A stretch of 64,000 bases of DNA from JACVRW01 sp963819115 (GTDB taxonomy: Bacteria; Actinomycetota; Thermoleophilia; Solirubrobacterales; Thermoleophilaceae), in NCBI GenBank assembly GCA_963819115.1, contig CAWFUR010000012.1:248001-312000 (forward strand), given 5' to 3'. Each line of letters starts with the position of its first letter. The stretch's first letter is position 1. The position numbers and the translations under genes were made by a program. Under the pieces are notes generated by a model. The model was not told where the DNA came from. It worked only from the letters and a program-made list of their open reading frames with translations, and made no database searches. Positions 47,625 through 56,665 of this stretch are shown piece by piece.

Positions 47625-50318
47625 GTGAGCGTGCGCAACCTCGACAGGCTGTTCGCACCGATGCGCGTGGCGGTGGTGGGAGCCGGCGCCAATCCCTCCG
47701 GCCTCGGTCACGTCGTGTTGCGGAACCTGCTCGAGGGTGGCTTCGAGGGCGTGGTGTATCCCGTGAACCCCGGACACGAGTCGATTCACGGCGTGCAGGC
47801 CTACGCCGCCGTCGGGGACACTCCGGAGACGCCGGACCTGGCGGTGGTCTGCACCCCCGCGTCCACGGTGCCGGACGTGGTCCAGGCCTGCGGCGAGGCG
47901 GGGGTGGGCGCGGTGGTGGTGATCTCCGCAGGGTTCCGTGAGACCGGCCCGGAGGGCGCGGCGCTGGAGGCGGAGGTCGCGCGGCGGGGGGCCGCCTTCG
48001 ACGGCCTGCGCGTCCTCGGCCCGAACTGCCTAGGGCTGATCGTGCCGAGGCTCGGGCTCAACGCGAGCTTCGCCGCCTCGATGCCCGCCGACGGTCACGT
48101 GGCCTTCGTGACCCAGTCGGGCGCGCTGGCCACGTCTCTGATCGACTGGGCGCAGGGCGGGCGGGTCGGGTTCTCCCACGTCGTCTCGCTCGGAAACATG
48201 ATGGACGTGGATCTGGGCGACATGATCGACTACCTCGGCCGGAGCCCGGGAACGCGCTCGATCATCCTGTACATCGAGAACGTCACGAACCCGCGCAAGT
48301 TCATGTCCGCCGCCCGCGCGTTCGCCCGCGGCAAGCCGATCGTGGCCTACAAGGCCGGGCGCTTCGCCGCCTCGGCGAAGGCCACGGTCTCGCACACCGG
48401 AGCGATGGCGGGGGAGGACAGCGTCTACGACGCCGCCTTCGAGCGGGCGGGGATCGTGCGCGTCGACCGAATCGAGGACGTGTTCGCCACGGCCGAGCTG
48501 CTGGCCCACGAACGGCGCCCATCGGGACCGCGGCTGGCGATCGTGACCAACGCCGGAGGCCCCGGTGTCATGGCGGCAGACACCCTGATTGCCCGGGGTG
48601 GGCTGCTGGCCGAGCCGGGCGAGGACACCGCGAAGACGCTCGCGGAGGCACTTCCCGCCTCGGCGTCGATCACGAATCCCGTGGACGTGCTCGGGGACGC
48701 CCCGCCGGAGCGGCTCGAGGCCGCGGTCACGGCGCTTCTGGCCGACCGCGGGGTGGACGCGGTGCTCGCAATCCTCACTCCCCAGGCGATGACCGATCCC
48801 ACAGTGGCTGCACGGGCGGTGGCCCGGGCCGGGGAGGGTAGGCGCAAGCCGCTGCTCGCCGCGTGGATGGGCGGCCCCTCGGTGGCGGAGGGCCTGGCCG
48901 TGTTCGAGCAGGCGGGCGTGCCGGCATACAACTTTCCCGAGGAGGCCGTGGAGGCGTTCATGCACCTCGTGGCCTATGCGCGCAACCTCGAGACGCTGCA
49001 CGAGACACCGCGGGCGCTGCCCGTGTCCTTTGCCCTCGACCGTGGGCGGGTCAAGGACCTGATGGGCACGATCCTCTCCGAGGGAGACGCGGTGCTCTCA
49101 GAGGCTGCGGCCAAGACGCTGCTCGACGCGTACGAGATCCCGGTGACCAAGCCCCTTCCGGCCGCGACCGCCGAGGATGCCGTGGCCGCCGCCGGGCGGA
49201 TCGGCTATCCGGTGGTGCTCAAGGTTCGCTCGCCCGACGTGACCCACAAGACCGACGTCGGCGGCGTGGCGGTGGGCGTGGACACCCCCGATGAGGTGGT
49301 GGCCGCGTACGAACGCATCCTGACCTCGGTGGCGGAGCGCCAGCCCGGTGCTCAGGTGCGCGGAGTGACCGTGCAGCCGATGGTGACCACGCCCGGCTAC
49401 GAGCTTCTGCTCGGAGCCCGCAAGGATGCGAGCTTCGGCGCGGTGATCCTCATCGGCGCGGGGGGCGTGGCCGCGGAGGTCCTGGGCGATCGCACGCTGG
49501 GGCTGCCACCGATGAACGAGCGCCTGGCGCGCAGGATGCTCGAGTCGCTTCGGATCTGGCCTCTGCTCCAAGGTCACCGCGGGCGGCCGGCGGTGGACCT
49601 CGACTCGCTGCTCGAGGTGATCGTTCGCTTCTCCCACCTCGTGGCCGACTACCCGGAGATCGAGGAGCTCGACATCAACCCGCTGATGGCCACCTCGGAG
49701 GGCACAGTGGCGCTGGACGCCAGGGCGGTGATCGACCAGGCGCTCGTCGGCCGCCCGCCGGCGCCGTTCTCGCATCTGGCGATCCGGCCGTACCCGGAGG
49801 AGTACACGCGTGAGGTGACCACCGAGAAGGGCCTGCGCGCGATCCTCCGGCCGATCAAGCCCGAGGACGAGCCGCTCTGGCACGACATGCTCGCGGCCTG
49901 TTCCCTCGAGTCGATTCGCAGCCGCTTTCGCGGGTTGGTGAAGCACACGCACGAGATGGCCACCCGTTACTGCTTCATCGACTACGACCGGGAGCTGGCG
50001 ATTGTGGCCGAGGTGGAGGAGAACGGGGAGCGGAAGCTCGCCGGCGTGGGCCGCCTGGTGGCCGACCCCGATCATCACAACGCCGAGTACGCGGTGCTGG
50101 TGGCCGACCCTTGGCAGAGTCAGGGGCTGTCCGACTCTCTCACCGACTACTGCCTGGAGATCGCCGAGCAGTGGGGGGTGGCGCTCGTGTACGCGGAGAC
50201 CACTCCCGAGAACCACCGGATGATCGCCGTGCTCCGGGCCCACGGCTTCGATGTGAAGAGCAAGCTGGACGAGGGTGTCGTCGTGGGCCGGCGGGAGACC
50301 GAGGCGGACGCGGGCTAG
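47625..50318 (+). CDS. NDP-forming acyl-CoA synthetase / GNAT fusion (Pat/Acs-like)
   Basis: An 897-residue fusion of four parts: a CoA-binding Rossmann domain (about residues 1-130), a succinyl-CoA-ligase-like domain (about 150-460), an ATP-grasp domain (about 475-705) and a C-terminal GNAT acetyltransferase (about 725-890, GRLVADPDHHNAEYAVLVADPWQSQGLS). His257 in VSHTGAMAG corresponds to the phosphohistidine of ADP-forming acetyl-CoA synthetase and is present. It could make ATP from acetyl-CoA, acetylate proteins such as AMP-forming Acs, or both. Confidence 0.94.
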   Translation: MSVRNLDRLFAPMRVAVVGAGANPSGLGHVVLRNLLEGGFEGVVYPVNPGHESIHGVQAYAAVGDTPETPDLAVVCTPASTVPDVVQACGEAGVGAVVVISAGFRETGPEGAALEAEVARRGAAFDGLRVLGPNCLGLIVPRLGLNASFAASMPADGHVAFVTQSGALATSLIDWAQGGRVGFSHVVSLGNMMDVDLGDMIDYLGRSPGTRSIILYIENVTNPRKFMSAARAFARGKPIVAYKAGRFAASAKATVSHTGAMAGEDSVYDAAFERAGIVRVDRIEDVFATAELLAHERRPSGPRLAIVTNAGGPGVMAADTLIARGGLLAEPGEDTAKTLAEALPASASITNPVDVLGDAPPERLEAAVTALLADRGVDAVLAILTPQAMTDPTVAARAVARAGEGRRKPLLAAWMGGPSVAEGLAVFEQAGVPAYNFPEEAVEAFMHLVAYARNLETLHETPRALPVSFALDRGRVKDLMGTILSEGDAVLSEAAAKTLLDAYEIPVTKPLPAATAEDAVAAAGRIGYPVVLKVRSPDVTHKTDVGGVAVGVDTPDEVVAAYERILTSVAERQPGAQVRGVTVQPMVTTPGYELLLGARKDASFGAVILIGAGGVAAEVLGDRTLGLPPMNERLARRMLESLRIWPLLQGHRGRPAVDLDSLLEVIVRFSHLVADYPEIEELDINPLMATSEGTVALDARAVIDQALVGRPPAPFSHLAIRPYPEEYTREVTTEKGLRAILRPIKPEDEPLWHDMLAACSLESIRSRFRGLVKHTHEMATRYCFIDYDRELAIVAEVEENGERKLAGVGRLVADPDHHNAEYAVLVADPWQSQGLSDSLTDYCLEIAEQWGVALVYAETTPENHRMIAVLRAHGFDVKSKLDEGVVVGRRETEADAG

Positions 50319-51964
50319 ATCTTCTCCGGCACCATCTCGATCGCGCCGCAGGGGCACTCGGCCACGCAGATGCCGCAGCCCTTGCAGTAGTCGAGATCGA
50401 TCTCGTAGCCGTTCACGTTCGCGCCGGCCGCCTCGCTGAGCTTCAGCACCGCGTTGTCGGGGCACACGCCGTAGCAGTTGTCGCACGAGAAGCAGTTCCC
50501 GCAGGACAGGCAGCGCCGGGCCTCGAACAGCGCGTTCGACTCGTCCAGGCCGCCGACCACCTCGTCGAAGGTCGAGCCGCGGCGTGCCGTCTCGAGCTCC
50601 GGTTGCACAGTGCGCGGGGCGTCCGCGTAGTACCAGGTGTTCAGCATCTCGAAGGTGATGAGCTCGGGCGCCACCGGCGGCCGGTACTCCTGCTCGCGAA
50701 GCCAGCCATCGATGTGGCGGGCGGCCTGCTTGCCGTGCCCGACCCCCACGGTCACGGTGCGCTCATCGGGCACCATGTCGCCGCCGGCGAAGATCCCGGG
50801 ATGGCCGGTCATCATGTTCGGCCCCACCGTCACCACGCCGTCCTCGACCTCGATGCCGGTCACGTCGTCGAGCAGCGACAGGTCGGTGTCCTGCCCGAGC
50901 GCGAGCACCACTGAGTCGGCCTCCAGCTCCTCGAGCTCGCCGGTCGGCTGAGGGAAGCCCGTGTCGTCCAGCTCCATCTTCTCGATCACGATCTTGCCCT
51001 CGTCGGCCTGCTTGATCGTGGAGAGCCAGCGCATCAGCACGCCCTCCTGCTCGGCCTCCTCGACCTCGAACTCGTGGGCCGGCATGCGCTCGCGGTTGCG
51101 CCGGTAGACCACGACCGCCTCGGAGGCACCGAGCCGCTTCGCCGTGCGGGCCACGTCCATGGCCGTGTTGCCGCCGCCGTAGACCACCACCCGCCGCCCG
51201 AGCATCGGCCGCTCCTCGCCCTCCATGCTCCGCAGCACCGAGAGCGCGTCCAGGATGTGTGCGGACGAGCCGGCGGGGATGTAGGTCCGCTTCGAGATGT
51301 GGGCCCCGACGGCGAGGAACGCGGCGTCGAAGCCTCCCTCTCGCATCGATCCCTCGATGTCCTCGACCTTCCGGTTCAGCTCGAGCCTCACGCCCATGTC
51401 GAGGATGCGCCCCACCTCGGCGTCGAGCACGTCACGCGCCAGCCGGTACTTCGGGATCCCGAAGCGCATCATGCCCCCGGTCGCGGGCCCGGCCTCGTGG
51501 ATGGTGACCTCGTGTCCCAGGCGGGTGAGGTGATAGGCCGCCGAGAGTCCCGACGGTCCCGCGCCCACCACGAGCACTCGCTTCCCGGACGGAGCGGCGT
51601 CCACCTCGATCGTCCAGCCCTCCTCGATGGCCTTGTCGCCGAGGAAGCGCTCCACCGAGTTGATTCCCACCGCCTCGTCGAGCTGGCCGCGGTTGCAGGC
51701 CGTCTCGCAGGGGTGGTAACAGACCCGTCCCATGATCGCGGGGAACGGGTTGTCCTCCATGATCTGCCTCCATCCGCGCTCGTAGCCCTCGCCGCCCTCC
51801 TCGGCGTGGTAGAGCCACTGCTGGATGTTCTCGCCCGCCGGGCAGCCGTGATTGCAGGGGGGCATGCGATCGACGTAGACGGCGCGCTCCGTGCGCCAGC
51901 TGCCCGTCTTGTTGGCCCGGCTGGAGCCCACGTCCAGCGTGATCGCGAAGGGCTTCTCCATCAC
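50315..51964 (-). CDS. NAD(P)-dependent Fe-S flavoprotein (GltD-like) of the por operon
   Basis: A 549-residue glutamate-synthase-small-subunit-like flavoprotein. It has an N-terminal Fe-S region (PPCNHGCPAGENIQQW), an FAD motif VLVVGAGPSGLSAAYHL, an NADPH-type motif RVVVYGGGNTAMDVARTAKRL and two C-terminal ferredoxin clusters (CLSCGNCFSCDNCYGVCP and CKGCGICVAECP). It overlaps porB by 4 bases, so it probably links pyruvate oxidation to NAD(P) either directly or through its own ferredoxin domain, replacing the usual small PorD subunit. Confidence 0.93.
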   Translation of the reverse strand: MMEKPFAITLDVGSSRANKTGSWRTERAVYVDRMPPCNHGCPAGENIQQWLYHAEEGGEGYERGWRQIMEDNPFPAIMGRVCYHPCETACNRGQLDEAVGINSVERFLGDKAIEEGWTIEVDAAPSGKRVLVVGAGPSGLSAAYHLTRLGHEVTIHEAGPATGGMMRFGIPKYRLARDVLDAEVGRILDMGVRLELNRKVEDIEGSMREGGFDAAFLAVGAHISKRTYIPAGSSAHILDALSVLRSMEGEERPMLGRRVVVYGGGNTAMDVARTAKRLGASEAVVVYRRNRERMPAHEFEVEEAEQEGVLMRWLSTIKQADEGKIVIEKMELDDTGFPQPTGELEELEADSVVLALGQDTDLSLLDDVTGIEVEDGVVTVGPNMMTGHPGIFAGGDMVPDERTVTVGVGHGKQAARHIDGWLREQEYRPPVAPELITFEMLNTWYYADAPRTVQPELETARRGSTFDEVVGGLDESNALFEARRCLSCGNCFSCDNCYGVCPDNAVLKLSEAAGANVNGYEIDLDYCKGCGICVAECPCGAIEMVPEKI

Positions 51965-53046
51965 TGCGGCCCCCGCTCGGCCTCGGCCAGCACTCGCAGG
52001 AGCGGCGTGTCCGGGGAGTCGGTGGCCTCGCCCGGCAGGTCCGCCGCCACCGCCTCGTCCTCGAGCAGCCCATAGCGCCGGATGTTGCGGTCGGCGATCG
52101 CCTGGATCCGCTCCACCACGTCGGGGCGCCCCTTGGGCCCGAACAGGTGGGCGTAGCGGCGCTGGAGCTTCAGGTACTCCTCGACCGGCACCCGGCGGCG
52201 GATCTTCGAGACGCTCACCACCTCTCCGTTCACCGCCTCGAACACGGGGAACAGTCCCGTCTCCTTCACGAGCCGGGCGAGTCTGATCGTGTCGTGCGAG
52301 GCGGAGCCCCAGCCGAGCGGACAGGGCACGAACACGTGGAGGTAGCGCGGGCCGCGGAACTCCATCGCGCGCTCCACCTTGTACTCGAGGTCGCGCAGCT
52401 CCGAGACCGTCGCCGTGGCCACGTAGGGAATCTCGTGCGCCATCGCGATCAGGGGCGCGTTCTTACCCTGGCCGAATACGTTTCCAGGCTCGTCACCCAC
52501 CGGCTTGGTGGTGGCGGTGCGAGCGGCGGGCGGAGTGGCCCCCGAGCGCTGCACGCCGGTGTTCATGTAGCCCTCGTTGTCGTAACAGATGTAGAGCACG
52601 TCGTCGCCGCGCTCGAACATGCCCGAGAGGCAGGCGAAGCCGATGTCGAGTGTGCCGCCGTCTCCGCCCTGGCCCACCACGCGCACGTCGTCCCGCCCCT
52701 TGACCTTCATCGCCGCGGCGATCCCCGTGGCCACGGCCGGGGCGTTGCCGAAGAGTGAGTGGATCCAGGGCAGCTGCCACGACGACTCGGGGTAGGGCGT
52801 CGAGAAGACCTCCAGGCAGCCTGTGGCGTTGGCGGCGATCAACTGCCCGTTCGTGGCGCGCATCGCGGCGTCCAGCGCGTAGCGGGCGCCCAGCGCCTCG
52901 CCGCATCCCTGGCAGGCCCGGTGGCCCGAGGTGAGCGTGTTCGAGCGCTCCGCGCGCGCCTGCACCGAGCGCTCCTCCGGCGGCAGCAGGCGATTGCCGG
53001 CCACGAAGCTGCCTGCTTGGTAGAACTTGATCTGCTGGTAGGGCAT
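51961..53046 (-). CDS. porB: 2-oxoacid (pyruvate):ferredoxin oxidoreductase, beta subunit
   Basis: A 361-residue thiamine-diphosphate subunit. ThDP/Mg binding is in GQGGDGGTLDIGFACLSG...YDNEGYMNTG, and the cluster-binding CQGCGEALGAR is near residue 45, with the second pair of ligands further on. Together with PorA and PorG it oxidises pyruvate or another 2-oxoacid to acyl-CoA, CO2 and reduced ferredoxin. GAGGAG sits about 6 bases before the ATG, and the flavoprotein gene overlaps its 3' end by 4 bases. Confidence 0.94.
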   Translation of the reverse strand: MPYQQIKFYQAGSFVAGNRLLPPEERSVQARAERSNTLTSGHRACQGCGEALGARYALDAAMRATNGQLIAANATGCLEVFSTPYPESSWQLPWIHSLFGNAPAVATGIAAAMKVKGRDDVRVVGQGGDGGTLDIGFACLSGMFERGDDVLYICYDNEGYMNTGVQRSGATPPAARTATTKPVGDEPGNVFGQGKNAPLIAMAHEIPYVATATVSELRDLEYKVERAMEFRGPRYLHVFVPCPLGWGSASHDTIRLARLVKETGLFPVFEAVNGEVVSVSKIRRRVPVEEYLKLQRRYAHLFGPKGRPDVVERIQAIADRNIRRYGLLEDEAVAADLPGEATDSPDTPLLRVLAEAERGPQ

Positions 53047-53055
53047 GGTGTCTCC

Positions 53056-54309
53056 TCAGTGCGACCGTGCGGCGACGGTCCCCACGTCGCGAAGGATGCT
53101 CTCGGCGTGCGGGCCGCTGGTGCCCCCGCGCTGTGTGCGTTCCAGCTCGCGCTTCACGAGGTCCCAGTCCATGTCGAGGAACGTCTGGGGCTCCAGCCGG
53201 TCCGCCACCGCATCGGTGAAGAGCCCGCGCAGCGACCGCTTGGTGATGGGCCGCCCACCGAGACCGGCCACCACGTCGTACACGGTGGTCGGCGTGCCCG
53301 AGAGGGCGAGCCGCACGTTCTGGCCCACGATCCCTCCGACGCCGATGGCGAACGCCTTCTCCACGACCACGACCCGCTTGGCGCCGGCGAGGGCAGTGCG
53401 GACCTCCTCGAGCGGATAGGGGCGGAAGGTCTTCACCCCGAGAGCGCCGATGCTCACGCCGTCGTCACGCAGTTCGTCCACCACGTCCTGGATCGTGCCG
53501 AGCACCGATCCGAGCGCCAGCACCACCGTCTCCGCGTCCTCGGTGCGGTAGCCGCTGATGAGGCCGCCCGCCTCGCGCCCGAACGTCTGCTTGAACTCGG
53601 CCGCGATCTCGGGGATCAGGTCCAGCGCCTGCATCTGCTTGGCGTGCATCAGGTACTTGACCTCGGAGAAGGCCTCGGGTCCCACCATGGCCCCGATCGT
53701 CACCGGCTCGGCCGGGTCCAGCACCTGCATCGGCTCGTAGGGTGGGAGGAAGGCGTCAACCTGCTCCTGGGTGGGCACGTCCACCCGTTCGTACGCGTGG
53801 GTGAGGATGAAGCCGTCCATGCAGACCATCACCGGCAACGAGAGTTGCTCGGCGAGCCTGAACGCCTGAATGTGGAGGTCGAGCGCCTCCTGGCCGGACT
53901 CGGCGTAGAGCTGAATCCAGCCCGAGTCGCGCTGCGACATCGCGTCGCTGTGGTCGTTCCAGATGTTGATCGGCGAGCCGATCGCCCGGTTGGCCAGGGT
54001 CATCACGATCGGCAGCCCGAGGCCCGACGCGTTGTAGAGCGCCTCCGCCATGTAGAGCAGGCCCTGGCTCGCGGTGGCGGTGTACGGGCGGGCGCCGGCG
54101 GCCGAGGCGCCGATGGCCACGGACATCGCGGCGAACTCCGACTCGACGCTCACGTACTCGCAGGGGGAGAGCTCGCCCGTACGCACCTTGTCCGAGAGCG
54201 CCTCGACGATGTGGGTCTGGGGTGAGATCGGGTAGGCGCAGATCACCTCGGGACGGCAGAGCGCGATCGCGTCCGCCACGGCCTGGGAGCCCTCCTTCTG
54301 ATCAAGCAA
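53056..54309 (-). CDS. porA: 2-oxoacid (pyruvate):ferredoxin oxidoreductase, alpha subunit
   Basis: A 417-residue subunit with the pyrimidine-binding domain (ICAYPISPQTHIVEAL, VSVESEFAAMSVAIGASAAGARPYTATASQGLLYM) and the C-terminal transketolase-like domain (VSIGALGVKTFRPYPLEEV). I place the start at TTG 54309, preceded by a perfect AGGAGG six bases upstream, so that it overlaps porG by 8 bases. The longer open frame has no family similarity. Substrate preference (pyruvate or 2-oxoisovalerate/2-ketoglutarate) is not proven by sequence, but pyruvate is most likely. Confidence 0.93.
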   Translation of the reverse strand: MLDQKEGSQAVADAIALCRPEVICAYPISPQTHIVEALSDKVRTGELSPCEYVSVESEFAAMSVAIGASAAGARPYTATASQGLLYMAEALYNASGLGLPIVMTLANRAIGSPINIWNDHSDAMSQRDSGWIQLYAESGQEALDLHIQAFRLAEQLSLPVMVCMDGFILTHAYERVDVPTQEQVDAFLPPYEPMQVLDPAEPVTIGAMVGPEAFSEVKYLMHAKQMQALDLIPEIAAEFKQTFGREAGGLISGYRTEDAETVVLALGSVLGTIQDVVDELRDDGVSIGALGVKTFRPYPLEEVRTALAGAKRVVVVEKAFAIGVGGIVGQNVRLALSGTPTTVYDVVAGLGGRPITKRSLRGLFTDAVADRLEPQTFLDMDWDLVKRELERTQRGGTSGPHAESILRDVGTVAARSH

Positions 54310-54880
54310 GGAGCGCCTCCTGCTCAGAGCGCACGAAGCCGAACGCGGCCCGCGCGGCGGCCACATTCGCGTGGCCCATCTTGCCCGGGAACTTGCGGAG
54401 TACTGCGGCGGCCACCGAGTCGAGGGTGACCAACCCGCTCAAGGCGGCGAACCCGCCGAGCAGCACCGCGTTGGGGATGGGGCGTCCCACGTGCTCGCGG
54501 GCCAGGTCGGTCGCGGGGACGGTGAGGAGGCGCTCGTGCCGGAACCCGCTCGCGAACTCGCCCAGGCCGAGATCGTCGAAGCTGCGTGCCGAGTTGATGA
54601 GGATGTAGCCGTCTTCGCTCAACCCGCCGAACACATCAACCTGGTGCAGGAGCGTCGGGTCCTGGATGATCAGCGCGTCGGGCTCGGAGATCGGCTCGCG
54701 GGCTCGGATCTCGCGGTCGTCGATGCGGCAGAAGGCCACCACGGGCGCACCCATGCGCTCGGAGCCGAAGCTCGGGAAGGCCTGCGCTTGCCGGCCCTCG
54801 ATGAACGCCGCCACCGAGAGCATCTCGGCGGCGGTCACGACGCCCTGGCCGCCGCGCCCGTGGATGCGCACCTGGAACAC
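54302..54880 (-). CDS. porG: 2-oxoacid (pyruvate):ferredoxin oxidoreductase, gamma subunit
   Basis: A 192-residue gamma subunit: VRIHGRGGQGVVTAAEMLSVAA, QAFPSFGSERMGAPVVAFCRI and the closing NVAAARAAFGFV. It is the first gene of the operon porG-porA-porB-flavoprotein. The family starts as M(F/V)QVRIHGRGGQG, and the GTG at 54880 gives exactly this. TACCGT lies 7 bases upstream and supports a leaderless start; an in-frame GTG at 54889 overlaps that element. Confidence 0.92.
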   Translation of the reverse strand: MFQVRIHGRGGQGVVTAAEMLSVAAFIEGRQAQAFPSFGSERMGAPVVAFCRIDDREIRAREPISEPDALIIQDPTLLHQVDVFGGLSEDGYILINSARSFDDLGLGEFASGFRHERLLTVPATDLAREHVGRPIPNAVLLGGFAALSGLVTLDSVAAAVLRKFPGKMGHANVAAARAAFGFVRSEQEALLA

Positions 54881-54887
54881 GCCTTGC

Positions 54888-54893
54888 ACGGTA
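54888..54893 (-). promoter_or_regulatory. -10 element of the por operon (leaderless)
   Basis: TACCGT on the minus strand, 7 bases before the GTG at 54880. Confidence 0.45.
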
Positions 54894-54924
54894 GCCCGGC
54901 AGACCGTCCAGGGCGTCCGTAGTT

Positions 54925-54939
54925 CGCCCGGACCGGGCG
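54925..54939 (-). terminator. Hairpin between the Pit/DUF47 and por operons
   Basis: CGCCCG-GAC-CGGGCG: a 6-bp stem with a 3-base loop in the 107-base gap downstream of the DUF47 gene. No U tract follows. Confidence 0.45.
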
Positions 54940-54987
54940 GGGAAGGACCGCGGGTCGCCCTCAGCGGCGCGGCGTCCGGACGGCAGC

Positions 54988-55599
54988 TCAGCTGAGCTTC
55001 ACCACCGCGTATTCCACCCGCTCCGCCACGTCCACCACCATCTCGCCGATGCGGAGGCAGCGGCGGTACAGCTCGCGCCGCGCTATGCGCTCCCGCTCCT
55101 CCTTCACGTCCAGCAGCGCCGCCATCCCCGTGTAGTAGCTGTGCTCCATCCGCCGCTCCGTCTTGATGGCGGCCTCCACAGCCTCCGTGGCGGCTTCGCC
55201 GCTCGAGTCGAGCCGGTCCAGCGCCTCGTCGATGTTGCGCACCGCCTCGCCGAGCAGCTCCGCCATCTTTGCCATGCGGGCGTCGGGCGGGCACGCCATG
55301 GCCTCGGACTCGTTCACGATGTCGCGCGCGTAGTTGAGGATCCAGTCGAGGCCGCGGGAGAGGGTGAACACGTCCTCGGGCTCGATGGGAGTGACGAACG
55401 CCTCGTGCAACGCGCCGAGCACCTCGCGCTTCGCCGCGTCCCCTCGGTGCTCGGCGTCGCGGAGCCTGGTCGCGGCATCGCCGTCACCCGCGCTCCATTC
55501 CGCCAGGGCATCGAGGCCCTCGATCGTCACGGCGGCCTGGCGGCGCAGCTTCCCAAGGATGTCCGGCTGCTCCGGCAGAAACCAGCGACGGTGCTTCAC
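54988..55599 (-). CDS. DUF47/PhoU-like phosphate transport accessory protein
   Basis: A 203-residue all-helical protein of the DUF47 (PhoU-related) family, which partners Pit transporters. It begins KHRRWFLPEQPDILGKLRRQA, with the helical NESEAMACPPDARMAKMAELL and ERRMEHSYYTGMAALLDVKEERERIARRELYRRCLRIGEMVVDVAERVEYAVVKL. It probably modulates Pit activity. The GTG start overlaps the stop of pit by 4 bases (GTGA). Here it follows the transporter. Confidence 0.9.
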   Translation of the reverse strand: MKHRRWFLPEQPDILGKLRRQAAVTIEGLDALAEWSAGDGDAATRLRDAEHRGDAAKREVLGALHEAFVTPIEPEDVFTLSRGLDWILNYARDIVNESEAMACPPDARMAKMAELLGEAVRNIDEALDRLDSSGEAATEAVEAAIKTERRMEHSYYTGMAALLDVKEERERIARRELYRRCLRIGEMVVDVAERVEYAVVKLS

Positions 55600-56606
55600 G
55601 TGATCAGCTGCACTATCTCGAAGACCGTGATCGCGAGCGCTCCGGTCGCGGGGATCGTGATGACCCACGCGAGGGCCATGTGGCGGACGATCGCCCAGTG
55701 CACGTGACGCCAGCGGGCGCGGCCGCCGCCGACCCCCACGACCGAGGAGGCCACGACCTGGGTGGTCGACGCCGGCGCCCCGGCCAGCGATGCGCCGAAT
55801 ATCACCGCCGCCGAGGCGGTCTGGCTGGAGAGCCCGTCGACGGGCTGGATCCGGTAGATGCGGCGGCCCACGGTGCGAATGATGCGCCATCCTCCCAGGG
55901 CTGTGCCCAGGGTGAGGGCCAGGGCGCAGAGCAGCTTCGCCCAGTTGGGACCCTCCAGCGAGTCGATCTGGCCCTCGGCCAGCAGCAGCGCGGCGATCAC
56001 GCCCACCGACTTCTGTGCGTCGTTTGCCCCGTGGCTGAAGGCCAGCGCCGCGGACATGCCCCATTCCCCGGCGCTCACGGGTGCGTTCCAGCGCCTCGTG
56101 GCGTGCCGGGCCAGCAGGCGGATGAGGCGGATCACCAGGAACGCGCCGAGGGCACCGAGAGGGGGCGAGATCGCCAGCGCTATCAGGGTGCCGAACACGC
56201 CCACCGGATGTCCGCTCTCAATGCCGCCCCAGTTGATGGCGTCCGCGCCGCCCTCAACGAGCCCCGCGCCCACGAACCCCCCAACCAGCGCGTGGCCGGA
56301 GCTCGAGGGAAGCCCGAGCCGCCAGGTCACGAGGTTCCAGGTCACCGCGGCCGCCAGCCCCGACCCGATGACGGCCACCGCGGCAGACGGCGAGACGGTG
56401 ACGATGCCGCCGATCGTGTCGGCGACGGCGCCGCCGACCAGGAACGGCCCCACAAGGTTGAACACGGCGGCGAGGACGATGGCCTGCCCGGGGCGCGCGG
56501 CGCGCGTGGCCACGAGCGTGGCGATCGCGTTCGACGCGTCGTGGAGCCCGTTGGTAGCGGCGAAGACGGCAGCAAGGACGATTGCCGCGACAAGGGCTGC
56601 GTCCAT
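55596..56606 (-). CDS. pit: Low-affinity inorganic phosphate transporter (Pit family)
   Basis: A 336-residue transporter with about ten membrane helices. Both inverted family signatures are visible: FAATNGLHDASNAIATLVATRA near the N-terminus and AALAFSHGANDAQKSVGVIAALLL in the second half (GANDA). It symports metal-phosphate or phosphate with protons. TAGAGT ends 6 bases before the ATG. It is coupled to the DUF47 gene downstream and divergent from a Usp gene 59 bases away. Confidence 0.95.
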   Translation of the reverse strand: MDAALVAAIVLAAVFAATNGLHDASNAIATLVATRAARPGQAIVLAAVFNLVGPFLVGGAVADTIGGIVTVSPSAAVAVIGSGLAAAVTWNLVTWRLGLPSSSGHALVGGFVGAGLVEGGADAINWGGIESGHPVGVFGTLIALAISPPLGALGAFLVIRLIRLLARHATRRWNAPVSAGEWGMSAALAFSHGANDAQKSVGVIAALLLAEGQIDSLEGPNWAKLLCALALTLGTALGGWRIIRTVGRRIYRIQPVDGLSSQTASAAVIFGASLAGAPASTTQVVASSVVGVGGGRARWRHVHWAIVRHMALAWVITIPATGALAITVFEIVQLIT

Positions 56607-56612
56607 TTGCCG

Positions 56613-56618
56613 ACTCTA
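56613..56618 (-). promoter_or_regulatory. -10 element of pit (leaderless)
   Basis: TAGAGT on the minus strand, 6 bases before the ATG at 56606. Confidence 0.5.
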
Positions 56619-56651
56619 CGGCTCCGGGCCGCGCCCGGACCCGCGCGCGGT

Positions 56652-56657
56652 TACGCT
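56652..56657 (+). promoter_or_regulatory. -10 element of the Usp gene at 56666 (leaderless)
   Basis: TACGCT, 8 bases before the TTG at 56666. It supports this unusual start codon. Confidence 0.4.
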
Positions 56658-56665
56658 CCCCTGCC

